Shown in pieces: positions 5,544-10,801 of a DNA stretch of 13,453 nt. Under the pieces are notes generated by a model. The model was not told the DNA's origin and ran no database searches. It was given only the letters and a program-made list of their open reading frames with translations. Made by a program: the position numbers and the translations under genes. Every line of letters begins with the position of its first letter. Position 1 is the stretch's first letter. Source of the DNA: OFTM291 sp041741375 (GTDB lineage Bacteria > Gemmatimonadota > Gemmatimonadetes > Gemmatimonadales > GWC2-71-9); the NCBI GenBank assembly GCA_041741375.1, contig JBGSKF010000204.1, forward strand, positions 1-13,453, in the 5' to 3' direction.

Positions 5544-5948
5544 ATGGCGATTGATCGCGTAACCATCGTATCCGCTGATGTGACGACCATCGAGCGCCTC
5601 AGCCGAGCCCTCCGGGCGGCCGGATTGGGCGTGGCACCAGTGGTGCGACACATCCGCGATCTTCCGGACCCCGGCCGACACGCCGACGGAAACTGGGTTC
5701 TCCTCGAACGCCGCCCCGGTGATGGTTCTGACCTGGTTTCGGTTCAGGATCCCGAGGTGGGATCCCCTGCGGAGAGTGGGATGTTCTCGCCGGTCACGCT
5801 CGAGGAGATCGAGCGAAGACACGTCGCGGCCACCCTGCATCACACGGGAGGGAACAAGCGCCAGGCGGCACACCTGCTCGGCATTGCCCGATCGACGCTC
5901 CAGCAGAAAGTCCGGCGATACGGTCTCGATCGTGGGGTCACGGAGTGA
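5544..5948 (+). CDS. Stand-alone Fis-type (HTH_8) DNA-binding protein
   Basis: A 134-aa protein whose C-terminal 50 residues are a Fis/NtrC-type helix-turn-helix: V-T-L-E-E-I-E-R-R-H at the start, TGGNKRQAAHLLGIARSTL in the middle and QQKVRRYGL at the end. This is the usual DNA-binding module of sigma54 enhancer-binding proteins, but the AAA+ ATPase domain is missing. The N-terminal 80 residues begin like a receiver domain (VTIVSADVTTIERLSRALRA, then a possible second strand at VAPVVRH) but are too short, and no phosphorylatable Asp can be assigned. It is more likely a dimeric DNA-binding or nucleoid-type regulator than a sigma54 activator. It overlaps the YceI-domain gene by GTGA (5945-5948), implying translational coupling, and is preceded by the terminator of the ncRNA candidate. 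Confidence 0.85.
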   Translation: MAIDRVTIVSADVTTIERLSRALRAAGLGVAPVVRHIRDLPDPGRHADGNWVLLERRPGDGSDLVSVQDPEVGSPAESGMFSPVTLEEIERRHVAATLHHTGGNKRQAAHLLGIARSTLQQKVRRYGLDRGVTE

Positions 5949-7018
5949 TTTTCCTGGTGCTGCTCGCGGTCATCGGAGCTGGGTGGTCCGATCAGGCCAG
6001 ACCGGATCGGACTTCGCAGGATACCCTTCCTCCCCTCCTGGTTCTCGGCGGAACGCTCTCGTTTGATGCCAGGGCCACCGCCGGGAGGTTCACTGGCACG
6101 ACATCGACCATCCATGGATGGGTCAGCGGAGGGTTCCTCTCGGAGGCTCGTGGCTGGGTGGAAGCACCCGCAGCCAGCCTGATCACTGGGAACGGTCGCC
6201 GGGACCGGGACATGTACAAGTCGCTGGAAACGGATCGGTTCCCGACCATCCGCTTTGACCTCGACAGCACCCGGGTCATGGACCGGAACGATGATTCTGT
6301 GCGGGTGCGCCTGGACGGGAGGCTTACCCTGCACGGGGTGGTCCGAGAGGCGAGCATTCCCGCTTCTCTCCACCGAACGGCTGATACGGTTGCCCTTTCC
6401 TCGACCTTCGATCTCAACGTGAAGGACTACCAGATCGGCGGCCTCAGCAAGTTCCTGGGGTTGTTCCGGATGGAAGAGGTGATTGGTGTCCGGGTTCATG
6501 TTCTCTTCGGTCCGGTTTCACCGCGGAACGATGCGGACACGACCGTAGCGGGAGACCACCACATCGTGGCGGACCAGGTTCCGGGAAAACTGCCAGGTCC
6601 CGTTGATCACCCCCAGCGGGAGTCCCGAGGGTGCGAGGCGGATGACCGTGGACGGGCCGGACAGGGTCACCCCCGAGAGGGTGGGACCCGGCTGGCTCCA
6701 CACCACGACCGGTCCACTGTTCTCCAGGGCGATGACCTGGAATTGAGCGGGGTCGAGACGAAGTTCGGTGGGAGTCTGGCGGGCAAACGCGATCGCCCTC
6801 GCCTGTCGGACCGCGAGCGCCATGGCATTGCTGGCTGCGGCCACCAGGGCCCGGTCCCGAAGGGGCGAGATGCGCGGGGGGACGGTCAGCACGAGCAGCC
6901 CCAGGATCACGAGGACCACGAGCATTTCGACGAGGGTGATTCCCCGGGGAGACATGAGAGAAGAATGCCCCTCGCGAGGGTGGACACGCGGCGTCTTTCC
7001 ACGCGGGCCGGGGCCTGA
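5945..7018 (+). CDS. Exported YceI-domain protein whose frame reads through antisense to the pseudopilin gene
   Basis: The GTG start at 5945 overlaps the Fis-type stop. A short hydrophobic N-terminus (IFLVLLAVIGAG) suggests export. Residues about 35-190 are a YceI-like lipocalin-type beta-barrel: RFTGTTSTIHG, then MYKSLETDRFPTIRFDLDS, LDGRLTLHGVVREASI and finally VIGVRVHVLFGPV, where the family normally ends. YceI proteins bind isoprenoid-like lipids in the periplasm. There is no stop there. The frame continues about 165 more codons to TGA 7016-7018, exactly codon-on-codon antisense to the pseudopilin gene, giving a hydrophilic Gly/Arg/Asp/His-rich tail of no family. Shifting one frame forward reaches TAG at 6546-6548. 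The domain is firm; the part after about 6517 is probably not functional protein, reflecting stop loss, a sequencing indel or genuine overlap. Confidence 0.75.
   Translation: MIFLVLLAVIGAGWSDQARPDRTSQDTLPPLLVLGGTLSFDARATAGRFTGTTSTIHGWVSGGFLSEARGWVEAPAASLITGNGRRDRDMYKSLETDRFPTIRFDLDSTRVMDRNDDSVRVRLDGRLTLHGVVREASIPASLHRTADTVALSSTFDLNVKDYQIGGLSKFLGLFRMEEVIGVRVHVLFGPVSPRNDADTTVAGDHHIVADQVPGKLPGPVDHPQRESRGCEADDRGRAGQGHPREGGTRLAPHHDRSTVLQGDDLELSGVETKFGGSLAGKRDRPRLSDRERHGIAGCGHQGPVPKGRDARGDGQHEQPQDHEDHEHFDEGDSPGRHERRMPLARVDTRRLSTRAGA
6518..6955 (-). CDS. GspH/FimT-type pseudopilin
   Basis: A 145-aa protein with a textbook class III (type IV prepilin) signal: M-S-P-R-G|ITLVEMLVVLVILGLLVL, with cleavage after G5 and the invariant Glu at mature position 5 (E10). 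It would be processed and methylated by the prepilin peptidase and held in the inner membrane. The soluble part contains ARAIAFARQTPTELRL and ends NLVRHDVVVSRYGRVRIVPR, the VVSxxGRVRI-type ending typical of GspH/FimT minor pseudopilins. The start ATG 6953-6955 fits the short leader; no Shine-Dalgarno sequence is seen. No other pilus or type II secretion gene is in the window, so it is an orphan here. It is fully overlapped by the read-through part of the YceI frame on the other strand. The prepilin motif makes this the credible gene of the two in the overlap. Confidence 0.85.
   Translation of the reverse strand: MSPRGITLVEMLVVLVILGLLVLTVPPRISPLRDRALVAAASNAMALAVRQARAIAFARQTPTELRLDPAQFQVIALENSGPVVVWSQPGPTLSGVTLSGPSTVIRLAPSGLPLGVINGTWQFSRNLVRHDVVVSRYGRVRIVPR
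6969..6980. promoter_or_regulatory. 12-bp palindrome in a divergent spacer
   Basis: CCCTCGCGAGGG is a perfect palindrome in the 120-bp spacer between the minus-strand pseudopilin and the plus-strand MerR-like gene. It could be an operator. GC-rich palindromes are common by chance here, and it lacks the spaced architecture usual for MerR sites. Confidence 0.2.
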
Positions 7019-7075
7019 ATGCGCGGGCACTCCCGAGGCGCGGACCGATCCGCGTCACTGGGCCGGTATGAGGCG

Positions 7076-7639
7076 ATGCCCCCCCTCACCCTCCGCGATC
7101 TGACCGCCCTGGCGGCGGCGGTCGTCGAGGCCGGCCGTCCGGGAGACGGTCGGACGGGAGCACCTCCCTCGGAACGCTCCATCCGGTTCTACATTTCCCG
7201 GGGCTGCGTCGACAAGCCGACAGGCCGGGGAGCGACCGCCTCCTACGGCTACCGCCATCTGCTTCAGGTGCTCTTTGTGCGCGCCAGCCAGGACGCCGGC
7301 CGGAGCCTGGATGACGTGGCCCGCGCTGCCGGTGGATCGGACGAGGTCCTGCTGGCCGTGGTGGATCCGTGGCTCGGAGGACGGGCGCCTGCCCCGGGGG
7401 ACCTACTCCCGGCGCTGGGGTCCGGTTCGGCCCGGCCCGCGCCGGACGAGACGGCACCAGCCGAGGCCCCTGGCCTGGTGCGAAAGGTCGTGATCGAGGA
7501 AGGGTGCGAGATGCTGGTGGACGTGACTCATCCGGTGTTCCGCCTCTCGGCGGCTCGGCGGGCGCAGGTGAGGGCGGAGGTGGCGGCAGCGATTCACCGC
7601 GTGATGGTAGCGGAAGGTTCTCACTCCCCGCAGGTCTGA
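7076..7639 (+). CDS. MerR-like winged-helix regulator
   Basis: A 187-aa protein. Residues about 32-85 follow the MerR DNA-binding pattern: SERSIRFYISRGCVDKPTGR, then SYGYRHLLQVLFVRASQDAG and RSLDDV, corresponding to the IRYYE-GL-P, R-Y-HL and G-SL-EI landmarks. A Pro/Ala/Gly-rich linker (about 100-133) leads to a C-terminal segment (V-R-K-V-V-I-E-E-G-C-E-M-L-V-D) with one Cys, followed by a helix. No clustered Cys or known effector domain is visible, so the inducer is unknown. The ATG at 7076 is chosen because an upstream in-frame ATG (7019) adds only non-conserved residues and a GAGG lies just before 7076. The gene ends 26 nt before lemA on the same strand and probably controls the LemA-protease operon. 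Confidence 0.82.
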   Translation: MPPLTLRDLTALAAAVVEAGRPGDGRTGAPPSERSIRFYISRGCVDKPTGRGATASYGYRHLLQVLFVRASQDAGRSLDDVARAAGGSDEVLLAVVDPWLGGRAPAPGDLLPALGSGSARPAPDETAPAEAPGLVRKVVIEEGCEMLVDVTHPVFRLSAARRAQVRAEVAAAIHRVMVAEGSHSPQV

Positions 7640-7665
7640 TTTACCCCTGATCCCGGAGGTTTCCC

Positions 7666-8235
7666 GTGGGACTCATGCTCTTTCTCATCGTGGTGGTGGC
7701 GGTGCTGTTCTGGGGGGTGGTGATCTACAACGCCCTGATTGCCCTCCGGAATCAGGTGGCCAATGCGTGGAAGCAGATCGACGTGCAACTCAAGAGGCGC
7801 CACGACCTCATCCCCAACCTGGTCAACACGGTGAAGGGGGCGATGGACTTCGAACGAGGGACCCTGGAGGCCGTGATTGCCGCCCGCAGCCGGGCGATGA
7901 CCGCCACCACGGTGCCGGAAACGGCCGCGGCCGAAGGGATGCTGACCCAGGCTCTGGGACGTCTCTTCGCCCTGGCCGAAGCCTATCCCCAGCTGACGGC
8001 CACGACCAACATCGGGAGTTTGCAGGAGGAGTTGGCCAGCACCGAGAACAAGATCGCGTTCGCCCGGCAACTCTACAACGACGTCGCCACCCAGTACAAC
8101 ATCCGTCAGGCTCAGTTTCCCGCCAACCTCGTGGCCGGTCTTGCCAAGGCCGTGCCGGCGGAACTCTGGGAAATCGAGGACCCCGGGGAAAGGGCCACTC
8201 CGGTGGTCGATCTGTCGTCGCCGCCGCGGCAGTGA
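7666..8235 (+). CDS. lemA: LemA family protein
   Basis: A 189-aa membrane-anchored LemA protein with one N-terminal membrane helix (about 3-22) and the family signature Y-N-A-L-I-A-L-R-N-Q-V-A-N-A-W-K-Q-I-D-V then QLKRRHDLIPNLVNTVKG. Later family landmarks are YPQLTATTNIGSLQEELAST, ENKIAFARQLYNDVATQYN and FPANLVAGL. The role of LemA proteins is poorly defined; they are often encoded next to membrane proteases, as here. The GTG start at 7666 is supported by GGAGG at 7655-7659 with 6-nt spacing. Its stop overlaps the protease start by GTGA (8232-8235), so the two are translationally coupled. The C-terminal end is short and Pro/Ser-rich. Confidence 0.95.
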   Translation: MGLMLFLIVVVAVLFWGVVIYNALIALRNQVANAWKQIDVQLKRRHDLIPNLVNTVKGAMDFERGTLEAVIAARSRAMTATTVPETAAAEGMLTQALGRLFALAEAYPQLTATTNIGSLQEELASTENKIAFARQLYNDVATQYNIRQAQFPANLVAGLAKAVPAELWEIEDPGERATPVVDLSSPPRQ

Positions 8236-9221
8236 ACGGCGCCGATCTCTTCTCCCAACAGGCCTCCAACCGTCGTCGGTCCGCGTGGCTGACGGCGGGG
8301 TTCGTGGTGTTCTTCGCCTGGATCGGTCTCGGGGGAGACCTGGTCCGGTTTCTCATGGCCCCGGGCGGGGGGTTCCCTGTTCCCTGGCTCGGAATGCTGA
8401 CCGCGACGGTGGCCGGGGGAATCGCCTGGTATGCCTGGCGCCGTGGGCCGGAAAGGGTCCTGGGGGCGACGGGAGCGTACGAACTCCTCCACCCCGGCAC
8501 CCCATCGGAGGTGCAACTTGCCAACGTGGTCGAGGAGATGGCGATCGCCTCGGGCACGCCCCGGCCGCGGATCTGGATTGTTCCCGAGGACGATCCGAAT
8601 GCCTTCGCCACAGGTCGCGATCCGGCCGGTGCCAGCGTCGCGGTGACCCGGGGACTCCTCGATCTGCTGGATCGGGACGAACTCCAGGGAGTCGTGGCCC
8701 ACGAGATGGCCCACATCCGGAATCTCGACGTGCGCCTGATGACCCTGCTGGCGGCGATGGTGGGCGCACTGGCTCTGATGTCGGACACGCTCCGGCAGCT
8801 GTTGCGGGGTGGGGGCCGACTCCGGCGTGGCGGAGGGGGAGGGGGAGGGGGAGGGGGACGTGGCGGCAAGGGATCGCCACTCGCATTTGTGGTGCTGGCC
8901 CTCTGGTTGCTGAGTCTCCTGGTGGCGCCGCTGGTGGGACGAGTGCTGGCGCTGGCGGTGAGCCGGAAGCGGGAGTACCTGGCGGACGCCACCGCGGCCC
9001 AGTTCACCCGGAATCCGCTGGCGCTGGCGCGGGCGCTGACCAAGCTGGAGGAGAGAGCCGAGCCGACCCGGACGATCAGCCGGGGGGCCGCGCACCTCTG
9101 CATCGTGGACCCGGGGTCGCGGCGGCTCAGCGATCGCGAGGGCCGTTTCGGGGATCTTTTCGCGTCTCATCCGCCGCTCCGCGTTCGGGTGGCACGGCTG
9201 AAGGCGATGGGATATACGTAG
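8232..9221 (+). CDS. M48 family (HtpX-type) membrane zinc metalloprotease
   Basis: A 329-aa membrane protease. Hydrophobic segments are at about 20-41, 50-69, 168-186 and 217-243. The zinc site is H157-E158-M-A-H161, with the third ligand E248 in the REYLAD motif, and the NAFATG segment typical of M48/HtpX lies at about 123-128. Such proteases degrade misfolded or damaged membrane proteins, with the active site on the cytoplasmic side. A run of about ten glycines (200-209), encoded by a GGGGGA hexamer repeat, sits in the loop between the third and fourth segments. The GTG at 8232 overlaps the lemA stop; the longer open frame upstream is lemA shadow. The stop TAG (9219-9221) lies directly before a heptad repeat array. 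The pairing with LemA recurs in many bacteria. Confidence 0.93.
   Translation: MNGADLFSQQASNRRRSAWLTAGFVVFFAWIGLGGDLVRFLMAPGGGFPVPWLGMLTATVAGGIAWYAWRRGPERVLGATGAYELLHPGTPSEVQLANVVEEMAIASGTPRPRIWIVPEDDPNAFATGRDPAGASVAVTRGLLDLLDRDELQGVVAHEMAHIRNLDVRLMTLLAAMVGALALMSDTLRQLLRGGGRLRRGGGGGGGGGGRGGKGSPLAFVVLALWLLSLLVAPLVGRVLALAVSRKREYLADATAAQFTRNPLALARALTKLEERAEPTRTISRGAAHLCIVDPGSRRLSDREGRFGDLFASHPPLRVRVARLKAMGYT
8834..8858 (+). repeat. AGGGGG hexamer repeat (four G5 runs)
   Basis: Four runs of five G separated by single A (8835-8857) within the protease gene. The repeat unit is 6 bp, so copy-number changes would keep frame and only alter the poly-Gly loop. It also meets the sequence rule for a G-quadruplex on the coding strand. 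Confidence 0.6.
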
Positions 9222-9227
9222 GTGGTA

Positions 9228-9298
9228 GGGAGTAGGGAATAGGGAATAGGGAATAGGGAATAGGGAATTGGGAATAATAGGGAATAGGGAATTGGGGG
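9228..9298. repeat. GGGAATA heptad array
   Basis: About ten units: GGGAGTA, several GGGAATA, GGGAATT, one unit lengthened by 3 bp, then more GGGAATA and GGGAATT. It begins 7 bp after the protease stop codon; the intervening GTGGTA resembles a degenerate unit. Confidence 0.88.
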
Positions 9299-9302
9299 TC
9301 GT

Positions 9303-9325
9303 AGGGGCGAATCACATTCGCCCTT
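9303..9325. repeat. Palindromic element between facing heptad arrays
   Basis: GGGCGAAT (9305-9312) and ATTCGCCC (9316-9323) form a perfect 8-bp stem with a CAC loop, extended by a G-T and an A-T pair. It resembles the dispersed GTAGGGGCG-type palindromes found in other genomes. It may act as a bidirectional transcription stop for the convergent protease and channel genes, although neither side has a U-tract. Confidence 0.5.
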
Positions 9326-9362
9326 GGAGAGACCCGAGGTCATCCCGTCTCCTCCTCCCCCA

Positions 9363-9398
9363 CTCCCTACTCCCTCCTCCCTACTCCCTACTCCCTAC
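9363..9398. repeat. TCCCTAC heptad array, reverse orientation
   Basis: Five units of TCCCTAC/TCCCTCC type, the near-complement of the array at 9228-9298, so the two face each other around the 9303-9325 palindrome. The last unit contains the stop codon of the channel gene (CTA at 9395-9397 = TAG on the minus strand). Confidence 0.8.
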
Positions 9399-9694
9399 TT
9401 CTTCCCCACCGTCTCCTCCCGGAGCACCTTCTTGGCAAACCAGAACACCAGGAAGGCCACGATCAGAAAATCGATGGTAGCGCCGATGAAGGGGCCGATC
9501 GTGAGCTCGATGGGCCCGACCGGAATGATGGCTTCTCGCCAGTTCCCGCCGGGAACGAAGAAGGTGATGATGGGCATGAGAATGCCGTCGACCAGGGAAG
9601 AGACCAGCGCGTTGAGCTTGCCTCCGATGATGACCGCGATGGCGAGTCCGATCACACCATAGTTCTTGAGGAAGTCCAGAAACTCACGCCGCAT
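9395..9694 (-). CDS. mscL: Large-conductance mechanosensitive channel, short form
   Basis: A 99-aa MscL family protein. It has the amphipathic N-terminal helix (FLDFLKNYG), TM1 with the IAVIIGGKLNALVSSLVDGILMP-type signature (split here as IAVIIGGKLNALVSSL plus VDGILMP), a short periplasmic loop (GGNWREAIIPVG) and TM2 (about 68-90, IGATIDFLIVAFLVFWF). As a pentamer it opens under membrane tension and releases solutes during osmotic downshock. At 99 residues it is shorter than the common 130-150; the C-terminal cytoplasmic helix bundle is almost absent. The ATG at 9692-9694 has GAGAGG (9701-9706) 6 nt upstream. It lies 45 nt downstream of the REC-DHp gene on the same strand and may be its operon partner. 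Its stop codon is inside a heptad repeat array. Confidence 0.88.
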   Translation of the reverse strand: MRREFLDFLKNYGVIGLAIAVIIGGKLNALVSSLVDGILMPIITFFVPGGNWREAIIPVGPIELTIGPFIGATIDFLIVAFLVFWFAKKVLREETVGKK

Positions 9695-9739
9695 GACAGG
9701 CCTCTCGGGAAGGGGTGGGATGGTGGTGTTGCGTCGGTA

Positions 9740-10801
9740 TCAGGCGCGCATGGCGCCGGCGATGTCCTGCACCACCGTCGCCGGGTCAAAGGGCTGCAGG
9801 ATCACCAGGCGGCTCAGGTCGCGGACGGCCTCGGCCTGGTCGCGGGTGCTGGCCAGGGCGATCACGGTGGCGCGGCAGGTGTCGGGCGGTCGCCACCCCG
9901 CCGGGTCGAGGAGAACGGTCGCGGGGAGCACGACAAGGTCGTGCGGGTGGCAGGCGGTTCCGGGCAATGCCGTCGATTCGGTGGTTGTGGTGACCGCGTA
10001 TCCCGCATGCCGAAGGAGGAGTCCGAGCACGCGCTCCACCTGGGGGTCCGGGGTGTGGATGGTGGCCGTACCCAACAGGGCTCGTGGGCCGGGGGCCCCG
10101 TCGCCCTGCCACAGGTCGATCATGGGGAGCCCGTCGAGATACTCGGTGCGGTCCGTGGTGCGGAGGGTACCGGCGTGGCGAAGGATGCCCCGCACCCGGT
10201 GGAGTGCCTCCCGGGTGGCTCCCAGTCCCTCGCGCACGGCGGGCGGGAGGTCCGGTTCATCCATCATCAGGTCCACCTCGGCCATCGCCGCCATCAGAGG
10301 GTTGTTGATCTCGTGATGGATGCTGACCGTCATCTCGCCGATGGCGGCGAGCCGCTCGGCGCGGAGCACGTCGGCCTCGGCGGCGGCGAAGGCGGCCCGG
10401 AGGGACCGGCGCCGCCGGGCCCGTTCAAGAACCTCGGGCAGGAGGTCGCGGAGGGAGGGATCCTTCCGCAAGTAATCCTCGGCACCCTGCCGTAGCGCCG
10501 TGGCCGCAAGCGCCTCGTTTCCATGGGCCGTGATGAGAATGACCACGGGTTGGGTCGGTGCCGCGAGAAGGCGGGGGAGGAGTTCCAGCCCCGTGGCATC
10601 GGGCAACTGCTGGTCGAGCAGGATGAAGTGGGATCGGCCCGCCTCCTGCAGCGCCTCCGCGCCGGTGGTGACGTGACGGACGGACCGGTAACCGGCATGG
10701 GCCAGGATGCGGAGCAGGAGACGGGCGATGGTCTGATCGTCGTCGACCACCAGGACGCGGAGATCCTCCGCGTCGGCCTGGAGGTTCGACGGGAGGGTCA
10801 G
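9740..10801 (-). CDS. REC-DHp-pseudoREC signalling protein without a kinase ATPase domain
   Basis: A 353-aa protein. Residues about 14-125 are a receiver domain with D20/D21, phospho-acceptor D63 (ILLDQQLPD), T91 and K113. Residues about 145-210 resemble a histidine-kinase dimerisation/phosphotransfer helix pair with the H-box SIHHEINNPL (H163). The HATPase domain (N, G1, G2 boxes) is absent. Residues about 243-353 look like a second receiver (T-P-D-P-Q-V-E-R-V-L-G-L-L-L-R-H-A-G-Y) that lacks the phosphorylatable Asp (LVVLPATVL) and the conserved Lys (ILQPFD). It may shuttle phosphate as a phosphotransfer hub. No ATG, GTG or TTG precedes the first strand; CTG at 10799-10801 overlaps the upstream TGA by 4 nt with GGAG 8 nt before it, so CTG is the proposed start. 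A GTG at 10748-10750 would cut strand 1. Confidence 0.8.
   Translation of the reverse strand: MTLPSNLQADAEDLRVLVVDDDQTIARLLLRILAHAGYRSVRHVTTGAEALQEAGRSHFILLDQQLPDATGLELLPRLLAAPTQPVVILITAHGNEALAATALRQGAEDYLRKDPSLRDLLPEVLERARRRRSLRAAFAAAEADVLRAERLAAIGEMTVSIHHEINNPLMAAMAEVDLMMDEPDLPPAVREGLGATREALHRVRGILRHAGTLRTTDRTEYLDGLPMIDLWQGDGAPGPRALLGTATIHTPDPQVERVLGLLLRHAGYAVTTTTESTALPGTACHPHDLVVLPATVLLDPAGWRPPDTCRATVIALASTRDQAEAVRDLSRLVILQPFDPATVVQDIAGAMRA

Noticed and set aside
5151..5873. 240-codon minus-strand frame over the ncRNA candidate and the Fis-type gene
   Set aside because: No family, no ribosome-binding site, and it runs antisense to the HTH_8 gene and to a terminator hairpin.
7823..9103. 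426-codon minus-strand frame antisense to lemA and the M48 protease
   Set aside because: Both plus-strand genes have diagnostic motifs and coupled starts; the antisense product is Pro/Arg/Ser low complexity.
9127..9315. Small minus-strand frame rich in FPIPYSL units
   Set aside because: It is only the translation of the heptad repeat array.
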